DNA of 64,000 nucleotides, taken from Belnapia mucosa (lineage in GTDB: Bacteria; Pseudomonadota; Alphaproteobacteria; Acetobacterales; Acetobacteraceae). The stretch lies in the NCBI RefSeq assembly GCF_016775475.1, contig NZ_JAEUXJ010000001.1, positions 310,001-374,000 of the forward strand, in the 5' to 3' direction. The translations under genes were made by a program, and so were the position numbers. Positions 29,913 through 38,396 of the stretch are shown one piece after another. The notes below the pieces were generated by a model. That model did not search any database, was not told the DNA's origin, and was given only the letters and a program-made list of their open reading frames with translations. Numbering within the stretch: position 1 is the stretch's first letter; each line of letters opens with the position of its first letter.

Positions 29913-30356
29913 TCAGCCCTTGGGGTGCTGCAGCCGGAAGCCGACGCCCAGCCGGTTCCACAGATTGATCATCCCGATCAGCGTGGTCAGCGCGACCAGC
30001 TCCGCCGGCGCGAAATGCTCCGCCGCCGCGGCATAGTCCGCATCCGGCGCGCCGCTCTGCGGCAGCAGGGTCAGCGCCTCCGTCCAGGCCAGCGCCACCC
30101 GCTCCTTCGGCGTATAGAGCGGAGATTCCCGCCAGGCCGAGAGCAGCAGCAGGCGCTGCGGCGTCTCTCCGGCCTTCATCGCATCCGTGCTGTGCATATG
30201 GATGCAGAAGGCGCAGCCATTGATCTGCGAGGCGCGGGTCTTCACCAGTTCCATCAGGTCATGCGGCAGCCCGCTGTTGCGGATCTGCATCTCCAGCGCG
30301 ATCAGCGCCTTGTAGAGGGCGGGATTCGCTTCAGGCGGGTTCAGTCTCTGGCTCAT
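29913..30356 (-). CDS. AhpD-like/carboxymuconolactone decarboxylase family protein (partner of ECF41 sigma factor)
   Basis: A 147-residue alkylhydroperoxidase-like protein. The redox motif C-x-x-C with the downstream His is C48-A-F-C51 and H55 in INGCAFCIHMH, and the core helix LVKTRASQ is typical. Such proteins reduce peroxides or disulfides. Its start overlaps the end of the ECF41 sigma factor gene by 26 bases. Genes of this type (carboxymuconolactone decarboxylases, oxidoreductases or epimerases) are the usual neighbours and targets of ECF41 sigma factors, so this is most likely the regulated enzyme. Confidence 0.88.
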   Translation of the reverse strand: MSQRLNPPEANPALYKALIALEMQIRNSGLPHDLMELVKTRASQINGCAFCIHMHSTDAMKAGETPQRLLLLSAWRESPLYTPKERVALAWTEALTLLPQSGAPDADYAAAAEHFAPAELVALTTLIGMINLWNRLGVGFRLQHPKG

Positions 30357-31323
30357 CGGTCCGTTCCTTCGGTGGTGCAGGCGGCAAGGCCGCCCGCTGC
30401 CCCAAGGACGCACCGCCCCCGCCGCCTGTGACGGCGGCCGGGAGAATTCCGTGCAGCTTGTCGGGATTGCGGACCAGGTAGAGGGCCTGGATGCGGCCCT
30501 CCGTGACCTCGGCGCCCAGCACGCCCCAGGGCGTGCCGCCAAGGAAGAGGGCAAGGCCCGGCTGGCCATTGAAGGCGAGGGGCCGGGCCTCGAGATCGGG
30601 CGGCAGGCGCCGCCGCACGCCGAGGGCGAAGCGCAGCACCCGCTGGGCCCCGAAGATCGGGTTGAGCGCCGCCTGCGCCTTGCCACCGCCATCGGTCAGC
30701 AGCCGTGCATCCTCGGCCAGCAGCCGCGTCAGCCGCGCCGCATCGCCCGAGCGCGCCGCCGCCAGGAAGGCCCCGAGCAGCCGCCGATGCGCCGCCGGGC
30801 TCGCCGGCCGGCGTGCCGGCCCTGCCTCCCGCAGCCGCTCCCGCGCGCGGTGGAGGAGCTGGCGGCAGGAGGCTTCGGTCCGCCCGAGCGCGGCGGCAAT
30901 CGCGGCATAGTCCGCGCCGAAGGCATCGCGCAGCAGCAGCGCCGCCCGTTCCGGTGCCGAGAGCCGTTCCAGCAGCAGCAGGAAGGCGATGGAAAGGTCG
31001 GCCGCCCGGTCCAGCCGATGGTCGGGTGCGGCCTCGGCCGGTGCCGGAACTTCCTCCAGCCAGGGTTCGGGCAGCCAGGGGCCGGGATAGGCCTGGCGGG
31101 CCGCCTGCTGGCGCCGCAGCCGGTCGAGGCAGAGCCGCGTCGTCACCACTGCCAGCCATGCCGCGGGGTCGGCGATGCCGGCTTGCTCGGCGCCCTGCCA
31201 GCGCAGCCAGGTTTCCTGCACCATCTCCTCGGCCTCGCCGGTCGCCCCGAGCATCCGATAGGCGAGGGCCAACAGCCGCGGCCGCTGCGCGAGGAAGGGG
31301 TCCGGTCCCGCCGCCTGCTGCAT
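30331..31323 (-). CDS. ECF41-type RNA polymerase sigma factor with fused SnoaL-like regulatory domain (SigJ-like)
   Basis: A 330-residue sigma factor. Region 2 lies at about 10-75 (LLALAYRMLGATGEAEEMVQ), region 4 at about 105-165 (LLRDAFGADYAAIAAALGRT). All three ECF41 hallmarks are visible: WLPEP at 83-87 in the linker, DGGGK at 211-215 (usual DGGGR) and NPDKL at 286-290 in the C-terminal SnoaL-like domain. In this group the C-terminal domain controls activity in place of a separate anti-sigma factor. ATG 31323 follows GGGAGCGGGAGCGG. About 30 extra Pro/Gly-rich residues follow NPDKL. Confidence 0.93.
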   Translation of the reverse strand: MQQAAGPDPFLAQRPRLLALAYRMLGATGEAEEMVQETWLRWQGAEQAGIADPAAWLAVVTTRLCLDRLRRQQAARQAYPGPWLPEPWLEEVPAPAEAAPDHRLDRAADLSIAFLLLLERLSAPERAALLLRDAFGADYAAIAAALGRTEASCRQLLHRARERLREAGPARRPASPAAHRRLLGAFLAAARSGDAARLTRLLAEDARLLTDGGGKAQAALNPIFGAQRVLRFALGVRRRLPPDLEARPLAFNGQPGLALFLGGTPWGVLGAEVTEGRIQALYLVRNPDKLHGILPAAVTGGGGGASLGQRAALPPAPPKERTDEPETEPA

Positions 31324-31353
31324 CCGCTCCCGCTCCCTGCCAGACTGGCGAGC

Positions 31354-32109
31354 ATGACCGGATTCCGCCCGCTGCTGAACCTCCTCCTGCCTGCCCTGCT
31401 GCCGCCGGTCGCGGTGCTCGCCAGCCTGATCGGCTTCGGCCATCCGCTCTGGGCGATGCAGAGCATCCGCACGCCGGTGGTCCCGGCGCCCTATGCCTTC
31501 TCGATCTGGGGCGTGATCTTCGCCCTCGCCCTCGCCTGGGGCTTCTGGCAGGCGCGGCCGGCGCAACGGGCCGATCCGCGCGTCGCGCGGCTGCGTGGGC
31601 CGGCGGCGGCGGCTTTTGCGCTGATGCTGCTCTGGATGGCGGTGGCGCAACTCACGCCGAATGGCTGGCACCTGCTGGCGATCATCCTCGCCCTGCTGGT
31701 GGCGGCGCTGGTGGCCCTGGTCCGGGCGGTGCGGCAGCCGGCCGTGGGCGGGGCCTGGCGCTGGGTGGTGCGGCCGCTGTTCGGCCTGCTCGCCGGCTGG
31801 GTCTCGGCAGCGAGCGTGGTGAACCTCTCGGGCGCGGCGGCGACCACGGGCTTCGACTGGTTCGGCACCGATCCCGGGCTGGTAGCGATGGGGCTGGTGC
31901 TGCTGGCTGCCTGGATCGGCGCGGCGGTGCTGCGGCGGGTGCGGGGCGATCTCTGGTATGCCGCGGCGCTGCTTTGGGCGTTGGCGGCGGTGATCGTCAG
32001 CAATCTCGGCGGGCCGCAGCCGGCGGTGGCAGTGACCGCCGGGCTGGGGATGCTGCTGGTGGGCGTCGCGGCCTGGCTAGCCCGGATAGGCGACAAACGG
32101 CCCGTGTAG
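31354..32109 (+). CDS. TspO/MBR-like membrane protein
   Basis: A 251-residue membrane protein with about seven hydrophobic segments. The PAPYAFSIWGVIFALALAWG segment matches the P-x-x-x-F-x-x-W core of the TspO/MBR fold; Trp is frequent throughout. It is longer than bacterial TspO (about 160), as in the YkoX-type or 'tryptophan-rich sensory protein' annotations. Function unknown. Its start lies only 30 bases from the start of the divergent sigma factor, and its last 33 bases overlap the convergent GT2 gene. Confidence 0.75.
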   Translation: MTGFRPLLNLLLPALLPPVAVLASLIGFGHPLWAMQSIRTPVVPAPYAFSIWGVIFALALAWGFWQARPAQRADPRVARLRGPAAAAFALMLLWMAVAQLTPNGWHLLAIILALLVAALVALVRAVRQPAVGGAWRWVVRPLFGLLAGWVSAASVVNLSGAAATTGFDWFGTDPGLVAMGLVLLAAWIGAAVLRRVRGDLWYAAALLWALAAVIVSNLGGPQPAVAVTAGLGMLLVGVAAWLARIGDKRPV

Positions 32110-33051
32110 CGGCCGTGGCAGTAGCGGCAGGGCATGGGCAGCAGCCAGCAGCAGCGCCCGCTTCGGCGAGGGTGCGGCGGCGACCGAGGCGCGCAGCCGC
32201 TCCAGCCCGCCGGCGCGGTCGCCATGGCGGATCAACTCCCGCCCCATGATCCAGGCATTCTCCGCCTCGGCCCGGCGGCGCACCCGTTCCACCCCGGCTT
32301 GGCCCAGCCGCTCGATCAGCGCCGGGTTGCTGTAGATCGCCGCCATGGCAGGGGCGAAGGCGGCCGGGTCATGTGCCATGCGGCGATAGGCGCTGCCCTG
32401 GCGCTCGCGCACGAAGAGCAGCGGCTCCGGACCCTCCACCGCGACGAAGGGGCCCTGGAGGGCAAGGCGGATCCAGTATTCCCAATCCTCGCCATAGCGG
32501 AGATGGGACAGGAAGGGGCCGGCGAGGCGGATCGCCTCGCGCCGGATCAGCAGATGGCCGCCATTGACGAAGAGGTTCTGCACCAGCAGCCGGTCCAGCA
32601 GGTCGCCGGCGAGGAAGGGGCCGGATTTCAGCCGCAGCGGCAGGTCGCCGGGCTTGGCCTCCTCGGCCATGACGGCATAGCCGCCATGGGCGGCGACGGC
32701 GGCGGGGACCGTTTCCAGCGCCGCCAGCAACCGCTCCAGCGCATCCGGCGCCAGCCAGTCATCGGCATCGAGGAACAGCACGGACTCGCCCCGGGCTTCC
32801 GCCATGGCACGGCTGCGGGCGGTGGAGACTCCGGCATTCTCCTGTCGGATCAGGCGGATGCGTGGATCGGGCCGGGCGGCGACCACCTCGGCGGTGCCGT
32901 CGCGGCTGCCGTCATCCACCACCAGCAGCTCCCAGTCCGAAAAGGACTGGGCGAGCACGCTGTCCACCGCTGCCCCGACATAGCGGGCAACGTCATAGGC
33001 GGGCATCAGGATGGAGACGGCGGGAGCCGGGGTAGCGAGATCGCGGAGCAT
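32077..33051 (-). CDS. Glycosyltransferase family 2 protein
   Basis: A 324-residue GT-A glycosyltransferase. The N-terminal catalytic domain holds VSILMPAYDVARYVGAAVDS, the nucleotide-binding LLVVDDGSRDGT, the metal motif FLDADDWL and the acceptor-side GEDWEYWIRLAL. The C-terminal ~90 residues are helical. The start is taken at ATG 33051; TTG 33060 is a less likely option. It probably builds a cell-surface glycan; donor and acceptor are unknown. It is a single gene, followed upstream by a pseudogene. Confidence 0.88.
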   Translation of the reverse strand: MLRDLATPAPAVSILMPAYDVARYVGAAVDSVLAQSFSDWELLVVDDGSRDGTAEVVAARPDPRIRLIRQENAGVSTARSRAMAEARGESVLFLDADDWLAPDALERLLAALETVPAAVAAHGGYAVMAEEAKPGDLPLRLKSGPFLAGDLLDRLLVQNLFVNGGHLLIRREAIRLAGPFLSHLRYGEDWEYWIRLALQGPFVAVEGPEPLLFVRERQGSAYRRMAHDPAAFAPAMAAIYSNPALIERLGQAGVERVRRRAEAENAWIMGRELIRHGDRAGGLERLRASVAAAPSPKRALLLAAAHALPLLPRPLHGPFVAYPG

Positions 33052-33123
33052 GCGGCGCAAGCTGCCGCAGTGCCCGCGCGACCGGGCATCACGGATGCGA
33101 GGCCGCGCGGGGTTGTGTGCAGC

Positions 33124-33385
33124 CTACAGGTACACGGCCTTCATGCCGCCGGCCGGGACGGCGGCGGAGATCCGGGCCACACCCTCCGGCGTCAGCCGCA
33201 CCGAGAGGGCGCCCAGATTCTCCTCGACTCGCGGCAGGAAGCGGGTCCGGGGATGGCGACCACATCCTCGCCCTGGGCCAGCAGCTAGGCGAGGGTGAGC
33301 TGAGCCGGGCTGCAGCCCTTCTCGGCCGCGATCGCCGCCATTTGGGCGACCAGCCGGCGATTGGCGCGAAGTGGGCATGGCCGGC
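33124..33385 (-). pseudogene. Degraded C-terminal remnant of an aldo/keto reductase
   Basis: Only the last ~85 residues of the family can be traced, in pieces. One frame gives ANRRLVAQMAAIAAEKG and then CSPAQLTLA, where a TAG stop replaces the usual Trp of LAWLLAQG; GEDVVAIPG follows. A frameshift at about 33247 then moves to the frame ending TRFLPRVEENLGALSVRL and MKAVYL. The N-terminal barrel is absent. It lies between GT2 and mtnP on the same strand, and is a relic with no likely product. Confidence 0.8.
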
Positions 33386-33395
33386 ATCCTCCGAG

Positions 33396-34283
33396 TCAGG
33401 CGGCGCGGAGAACCCGCCCCGCCACCGCCTCCAGCTTTGCCAGCATGGCCGGGTCCCGCATCTCGGGTGCAGTGATCAATGCGTGGTCCAGCGCCCGGTC
33501 GCAGCCGGCGGGGCAGGGACCGCGGCGCTGGCCGAGCTGCGGCACCACCGCCTTCACCAGCGCCCGCGCCTTGTCGGCATTGGCGAACAGGACCTTCACC
33601 ACTTGGTCCACCGTCACATGGTCATGGTCCGGGTGCCAGCAATCGAAGTCCGTCACCATGGCGACGGTCGCGTAGCAAAGCTCCGCCTCGCGGGCGAGCT
33701 TCGCCTCCGGCATGTTGGTCATGCCGATCACGCTGCAGCCCCAGCTCCGGTAGAGCTCGCTCTCGGCCTTGGTGCTGAATTGCGGGCCTTCCATCACAAG
33801 GTAGGTCCCGCCGCGGGTCACCGGCAGGTCGAGCCCCCGCGCCGCCGCCTCCAGCGCATCGCCGAGCCGGGGGCAGACCGGATGGGCGACCGAGACATGG
33901 GCGACGCAGCCGATGCCGAAGAAGCTCTTCTCGCGCGCGAAGGTGCGGTCGATGAACTGGTCGACGATGACGAAATGCCCGGGCGGCAGATCCTCCCGCA
34001 GGGAGCCGACGGCGGAGAGGGAAAGGATCTCGGTGACGCCCGAGCGCTTCAGCGCATCGATATTGGCGCGGTAGTTCAGCGCCGAGGGCGGGGTCGGATG
34101 GCCGCGGCCATGGCGGGGCAGGAAGACGCAGCGCACGCCGGCGAGCCGGCCGAAGAGCAGCGCATCCGAGGGCTCACCCCAGGGCGTCTCCACCCGGCGC
34201 CATTCGCGCTCCTCCAGCCCATCGATGTCATAGAGGCCGGAGCCGCCGATGAGGCCGATGACGGGTTCGATCTGCTCGGTCAT
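33396..34283 (-). CDS. mtnP: S-methyl-5'-thioadenosine phosphorylase
   Basis: A 295-residue phosphorylase of the PNP/MTAP family that cleaves methylthioadenosine to adenine and methylthioribose 1-phosphate in methionine salvage. Seen: IGLIGGSGLYDIDGLEERE at the N-terminus, the phosphate site LPRHGRGH, the LSAVGSLRED segment, the purine site VMEGPQFSTKAES and VIGMTNMPEAKL, and the MVTDFDCWH end. The start ATG 34283 is chosen over ATG 34292, which leaves no space for a ribosome binding site. The rest of the salvage pathway is not in this window. Confidence 0.95.
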   Translation of the reverse strand: MTEQIEPVIGLIGGSGLYDIDGLEEREWRRVETPWGEPSDALLFGRLAGVRCVFLPRHGRGHPTPPSALNYRANIDALKRSGVTEILSLSAVGSLREDLPPGHFVIVDQFIDRTFAREKSFFGIGCVAHVSVAHPVCPRLGDALEAAARGLDLPVTRGGTYLVMEGPQFSTKAESELYRSWGCSVIGMTNMPEAKLAREAELCYATVAMVTDFDCWHPDHDHVTVDQVVKVLFANADKARALVKAVVPQLGQRRGPCPAGCDRALDHALITAPEMRDPAMLAKLEAVAGRVLRAA

Positions 34284-34403
34284 GCGATGCATCCTGTCTG
34301 TCGAGCGGCTTTTGGGCCACGCCGGCGGGCGGATCAACCGGGGGCCATGGCCGGGCCGGACGGGGCGGGCCATGCTGGCGCCGATCCCCGACCGGAGTCC
34401 GCC

Positions 34404-34538
34404 ATGACCGCCCGCCTTCTCGCCCTGCTGCTGCTGCTCGGCGCCTGCAGCCCGACCGTCGCGCCGGTGGAGAGCAGCCGCATCGACCGCGGCACAGCCC
34501 TGCCGCCACCGGGGCTGGCGGCGCCGGCAATCCGCTGA
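34404..34538 (+). CDS. Tiny lipoprotein (44 residues)
   Basis: The protein MTARLLALLLLLGACSPTVA continues with ~24 polar and Pro-rich residues. The lipobox L-L-G-A-C gives lipidation at C15, leaving a mature peptide of ~30 residues. The gene has a ribosome binding site (CGGAG) and its own terminator downstream. Such small 'entry exclusion'-like or hypothetical lipoproteins are common next to house-keeping genes; function unknown. Confidence 0.65.
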   Translation: MTARLLALLLLLGACSPTVAPVESSRIDRGTALPPPGLAAPAIR

Positions 34539-34543
34539 ATTGC

Positions 34544-34569
34544 AAAGGGCCGCCCGAGGGCGGCCCTTT
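34544..34569. terminator. Bidirectional Rho-independent terminator
   Basis: A perfect 11-base-pair stem AAAGGGCCGCC / GGCGGCCCTTT with a CGAG loop gives a T-run on the plus strand and, from the A-run, on the minus strand. It serves the small lipoprotein gene and the petABC operon. Confidence 0.9.
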
Positions 34570-34592
34570 CCGTATCCGGCGGGGAGCCGGGT

Positions 34593-35360
34593 TCAGTGGA
34601 CGTCGTGCCACACCTTGCGCTTCACCGCATAGGCCAGGCCGCCGAGGATAGTGAGGAAGATGATCATCTTCACCCCGAGCGCCTTGCGCTCCTCCATCTC
34701 CGGCTCGGCCGCCCAGGTGAGGAACTGGGTGACGTCGGTCGCCATCTGCTCCAGCGTCGCCTTGGTGCCGTCATGGTATTCCACCTGGCCCTCGCTCAGG
34801 GGCTGCGGCATGGCGATCTGGTGGCCGGCGAAATACTTGTTGTAGTGCAGGCCCTCGGCGACCTGGACGCCGGCCGGCGGGTCGCCATAGCCGAGCAGCA
34901 GGGCGTGGATGTAATCCGCACCGCCTTCCCGAGCCTTGGTGATGACCGAGAGGTCCGGCGGATAGGCGTTGTTGTTCGCCGCGCGCGCCGCCTGTTCGTT
35001 GGCGAAGGGGCTCTTGAAGCGATCCGAGGCACGGCCCGGCCGCTCGATCATCTGGCCGTCGTCATTCGGCCCGTCGGTCACCTGCACGGTCGCCGCGATC
35101 GCCGCCACCTCGGCCTCTGAGAGGCCGATCTGCCGCAGGTTGCGGTAGGACATCAGATGCATCGAGTGGCAGGAGGCGCAGACTTCCTTATAGACCTGGA
35201 AGCCGCGCTGTGCCGAGGCGCGGTCGAAATGGCCGAACAGCCCCTCGAAGGAGAAGCGGGTGTTCGGCAGCTCGACCTCCTCGCCGGCCGCGAAGGCCGG
35301 GCCGGCGGCGATCAGGCCGAGCCCGAGGGCGAGCGCCCGGAGGGTGGGGAAACCGGACAT
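34593..35360 (-). CDS. petC: Cytochrome c1 of the bc1 complex
   Basis: A 255-residue haem subunit of ubiquinol-cytochrome c reductase. A signal peptide (ALGLGLIAAGPAFAAG) is followed by the haem-binding motif in VCASCHSMHLMSYRNL and the methionine-ligand region near IAMPQPL; a C-terminal anchor helix (MIIFLTILGGLAYAVKRKVW) holds it to the membrane. It receives electrons from the Rieske protein and passes them to cytochrome c. The start codon abuts the stop of petB, third gene of the operon. Confidence 0.97.
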   Translation of the reverse strand: MSGFPTLRALALGLGLIAAGPAFAAGEEVELPNTRFSFEGLFGHFDRASAQRGFQVYKEVCASCHSMHLMSYRNLRQIGLSEAEVAAIAATVQVTDGPNDDGQMIERPGRASDRFKSPFANEQAARAANNNAYPPDLSVITKAREGGADYIHALLLGYGDPPAGVQVAEGLHYNKYFAGHQIAMPQPLSEGQVEYHDGTKATLEQMATDVTQFLTWAAEPEMEERKALGVKMIIFLTILGGLAYAVKRKVWHDVH

Positions 35361-36632
35361 TCAGGCCTTCTCCATCGGCTTGCCCATGGCGCCGGCCGGC
35401 AGCGGCCCACCGCCGCGCAGCACCGGGCGGGCGATGCTCTCGGGCAGCGGCAGCGGCCGTTCCAGCCGCCCCAGCAGCGGCAAGATCACCAAGAAATAGA
35501 GGAAGTAGTAGGCGGTGCAGACCCGGGCGATGGTGACGAAGGGCTCCTCCGGCGGCTTGCCGCCGCAATAGAGCAGCACCAGGAAGGTCACGCACCAGAC
35601 GGCGAAGAAGGGCCGCGCCAGCGGGCGGAACCGCATCGAGCGCACCGGCGAGGTGTCGAGCCAGGGCAGCACGAAGAGGATGGCGATCGAGCCGAACATC
35701 AGCAGCACGCCGCCGAGCTTGTCCGGCACCGCGCGCAGGATCGCGTAGAAGGGCAGGAAGTACCATTCCGGCACGATATGCGGCGGCGTCACCAGCGGGT
35801 TGGCCGGGATGTAGTTGTCCGCGTGGCCCAGCATGTTCGGGAAGAAGAAGACCAGCACGGCGAAGACGATGAAGTAGACCACCAGGCCGACGCTGTCCTT
35901 CGCCGTGTAGTACGGGTGGAAGGGGACGGTGTCCTGCGGGCCCTTCGGGTCAATGCCGAGCGGGTTGTTGGACCCGGTGATGTGCAGCGCGGCCACATGC
36001 AGGAAGACCACGCCGAAAATCACGAAGGGCATCAGGTAGTGGAGGCTGAAGAAGCGGTTCAGCGTCGGGTTGTCGACCGAGAACCCGCCCCAGAGCCAAG
36101 TGACGATGCTCTCGCCGACCAGCGGGAAGGCGCTGAAGAGGTTGGTGATGACGGTCGCGCCCCAGAAGGACATCTGGCCCCAGGGCAGCACGTAACCCAT
36201 GAAGGCCGTCGCCATCATCAGCAGGAAGATGACCACGCCGATCATCCACAGCAGTTCACGCGGCGCCTTGTAGGAGCCGTAGTAGAGGCCGCGGAAGATG
36301 TGGATATAGACCACGATGAAGAACATCGACGCGCCGTTGGCATGCGCGTAGCGCAGCAGCCAGCCGTAATTCACATCCCGCATGATGCGCTCGACGCTGT
36401 CGAAGGCCATGCTGGTATGGGCGGTGTAGTTCATCGCCAGGAAGATGCCGGTGACGATCATGATCAACAGGTTGACCATGGCCAACGCGCCGAAATTCCA
36501 GAGGTAGTTGAAGTTACGGGGCGTGGGAAACGTCCCGTACTCCTTCTGCATCATGGTGAAGACGGGCAGCCGGGCATCGACCCAGCGGATGACCGGGTTC
36601 GCGAAGTCGCTCTTGTGAAGGCCAGTGGCCAT
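35361..36632 (-). CDS. petB: Cytochrome b of the bc1 complex
   Basis: A 423-residue eight-helix subunit with two b haems. The haem-ligand histidines are in the second helix ([11 protein letters not shown] and [16 protein letters not shown]) and fourth helix ([11 protein letters not shown] and [11 protein letters not shown]). The Qo site motif PEWY is in [14 protein letters not shown]. Full length, with the extended C-terminal region of alphaproteobacteria. It forms the quinol oxidation and reduction sites. Placed 14 bases after petA and directly before petC. Confidence 0.98.
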   Translation of the reverse strand: MATGLHKSDFANPVIRWVDARLPVFTMMQKEYGTFPTPRNFNYLWNFGALAMVNLLIMIVTGIFLAMNYTAHTSMAFDSVERIMRDVNYGWLLRYAHANGASMFFIVVYIHIFRGLYYGSYKAPRELLWMIGVVIFLLMMATAFMGYVLPWGQMSFWGATVITNLFSAFPLVGESIVTWLWGGFSVDNPTLNRFFSLHYLMPFVIFGVVFLHVAALHITGSNNPLGIDPKGPQDTVPFHPYYTAKDSVGLVVYFIVFAVLVFFFPNMLGHADNYIPANPLVTPPHIVPEWYFLPFYAILRAVPDKLGGVLLMFGSIAILFVLPWLDTSPVRSMRFRPLARPFFAVWCVTFLVLLYCGGKPPEEPFVTIARVCTAYYFLYFLVILPLLGRLERPLPLPESIARPVLRGGGPLPAGAMGKPMEKA

Positions 36633-36646
36633 GATGGGCAGGCTCC

Positions 36647-37195
36647 TCAGCCGATCCGGATCTGCGTATCGGAGGTGAAGGCGTAGGAAGGGACGGGGAG
36701 GTTCAGCGGCGCCGGTCCCAGGCGGATGCGTCCGGAGGTGTCATAGGCGCTGCCATGGCAGGGGCAGAACCAGCCGCCATAGGGCCCGCGCTGGTCGGTC
36801 GGCTTCTGGCCGAGCGGGATGCAGCCCAGATGCGTGCAGATCCCGATCACCACCAACCATTGGTCCTTCTTGACCCGTGCCTGGTCGGGTTGCGGATCCT
36901 TCAGCTCGGAGATCGGCACGGCGCGGGCAGCCTTGACCTCCTCCTCCGTCCGGTGGCGGACGAAGACAGGCTTGCCGCGCCAGACCACGGTGATGGCGGC
37001 GCCGGCGGCGATCGGCTTCAGGTCCACATCGGTGGTGGAGACGGCGAGCGTGTCGCGGGCCGGGTTCATCGAGCTGATGAAGGGCCAGGCGATGGCCCCG
37101 ACGCCCACCGCCGCGAAGGAGCCCGCCACGAGTTGCAGGAAGTCCCGGCGGGTCTCGCCGTCATGCGGCGCCGGGTGCGCCAGAGTTTCGGCCAT
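36647..37195 (-). CDS. petA: Ubiquinol-cytochrome c reductase iron-sulfur subunit (Rieske protein)
   Basis: A 182-residue Rieske protein. The N-terminus has a twin-arginine signal ([15 protein letters not shown]) kept as the membrane anchor. The 2Fe-2S ligands are in [11 protein letters not shown] and [12 protein letters not shown]. It takes one electron from ubiquinol to cytochrome c1. First gene of petABC; the operon has its own promoter 130 bases upstream. Confidence 0.98.
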   Translation of the reverse strand: MAETLAHPAPHDGETRRDFLQLVAGSFAAVGVGAIAWPFISSMNPARDTLAVSTTDVDLKPIAAGAAITVVWRGKPVFVRHRTEEEVKAARAVPISELKDPQPDQARVKKDQWLVVIGICTHLGCIPLGQKPTDQRGPYGGWFCPCHGSAYDTSGRIRLGPAPLNLPVPSYAFTSDTQIRIG

Positions 37196-37327
37196 GCCTC
37201 ATCGTCCCTGGTCGCGGCCGGACCCCGGTCCCGACAGGGGAGGGGATGCGGCCGGAATGCTTCGGAGCGGCCGGGTTTCCGGGCTCCGGATGCCCGGACC
37301 CCGCGTCCCCCAGGCGCGCTGCGCCGC

Positions 37328-37356
37328 ATATAAAGGTAGGCTTGGCAGGGTGGCAA
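37328..37356 (-). promoter_or_regulatory. Sigma-70-type promoter of petABC
   Basis: On the minus strand TTGCCA (37356-37351) and TTATAT (37333-37328) are 17 bases apart. The A/T-rich -10 stands out in very GC-rich DNA. It gives a leader of about 125 bases before petA. Confidence 0.65.
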
Positions 37357-37362
37357 TGCGCC

Positions 37363-37380
37363 GGGGGCGACATCGCCCCC
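37363..37380. repeat. 18-bp palindrome between petA and hemF
   Basis: GGGGGCGACATCGCCCCC is an inverted repeat with eight-base arms and a two-base centre. It begins six bases from the -35 element of petABC and lies 55 bases before the hemF start, so a regulator here could govern both. No family operator is recognised. Confidence 0.55.
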
Positions 37381-37434
37381 CTATCTGCCGCCAAACCGAT
37401 GCCGGACCCGCCGGCCACAGCCAGGAGCGAGACC

Positions 37435-38331
37435 GTGACCGAGGCCCCGAACCTTCCCTTGACCGAGCATCGCCTGGCCGGCCCCGCCCGCGCCTGGTTC
37501 GAGAGCCTGCGCGACCGCATCTGCGCCGCCTTCGAGTCGCTGGAGAAAGAATGCGACACCGGCCCGCATGCCGGCCTGCCGCCTGGCCGCTTCCAGCGCA
37601 GCGAATGGACGCGGGAGGGCGGCGGCGGCGGGGTCATGTCCCTCATGAAGGGCCGGGTCTTCGAAAAGGTCGGGGTCAATTGCTCGACCGTGCATGGCGA
37701 ATTCTCGCCTGAATTCCGCAAGCAGATCCCGGGCGCCGAGGAAGACCCGCGCTTCTTCGCCACCGGCATCTCATTGGTGGCGCATCTGCGCAGCCCGCGG
37801 GTGCCGGCGGCGCATTTCAACACCCGCTTCCTGGTGACCCGCCGGGCCTGGTTCGGCGGCGGCGGCGACATCACCCCGATGGCGCTCGATTCGCCCGAGT
37901 CCAAAACCGATGCCGCCCGCTTCCACGCCGCCTTCCAGGCCGCCTGCGACCGCCACGATCCAGCCTACTATCCGCGCTTCAAGCAGTGGTGCGACGAGTA
38001 TTTCTGGCTGCCGCACCGGAACGAGGCCCGCGGCCTCGGCGGCATCTTCTTCGACTGGCTGGGCGACCGCACCCCGGGCCATGGCGAGGATGCCGATTTC
38101 GCCTTCGTCCGGGATGTCGGCCTCGCCTTCCTCGAAGCCTACCCGTCTATCATCCACGACCGGATGCGGGAGGCCTGGACGCCCGCCGAGCGGGAGCACC
38201 AGCTGGTCCGCCGCGGCCGCTATGTGGAGTTCAACCTGCTGCATGACCGGGGCACGCTCTTCGGCCTGAAGACCGGCGGCAATGTCGAGGCGATCCTGAT
38301 GTCCCTGCCGCCGGAAGCGAAATGGCCCTGA
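37435..38331 (+). CDS. hemF: Oxygen-dependent coproporphyrinogen III oxidase
   Basis: A 298-residue cytoplasmic haem-synthesis enzyme that decarboxylates coproporphyrinogen III to protoporphyrinogen IX with O2. Family motifs: [65 protein letters not shown] and [20 protein letters not shown]. The start is taken as GTG 37435 because AGGAG lies seven bases before it; ATG 37399 would add 12 residues without a ribosome binding site. The link with petABC across the divergent region fits: both need haem and respond to oxygen. Confidence 0.95.
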   Translation: MTEAPNLPLTEHRLAGPARAWFESLRDRICAAFESLEKECDTGPHAGLPPGRFQRSEWTREGGGGGVMSLMKGRVFEKVGVNCSTVHGEFSPEFRKQIPGAEEDPRFFATGISLVAHLRSPRVPAAHFNTRFLVTRRAWFGGGGDITPMALDSPESKTDAARFHAAFQAACDRHDPAYYPRFKQWCDEYFWLPHRNEARGLGGIFFDWLGDRTPGHGEDADFAFVRDVGLAFLEAYPSIIHDRMREAWTPAEREHQLVRRGRYVEFNLLHDRGTLFGLKTGGNVEAILMSLPPEAKWP

Positions 38332-38396
38332 ACGGGCGCATTGTCCGGCCCTGGGCTTCGGTCCAGGCTGGCCGCCAAAGCTGAAGGAGACGCCCG

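Noticed and set aside
31324..31450. An ECF41 promoter (TGTCACA) before the sigma factor
   Set aside because: The motif does not occur in the bases I checked upstream on the minus strand.
33124..33385. An intact 87-residue protein at the aldo/keto reductase relic
   Set aside because: The reading is open only because of the frameshift; the true frame contains a stop, so a pseudogene is called.
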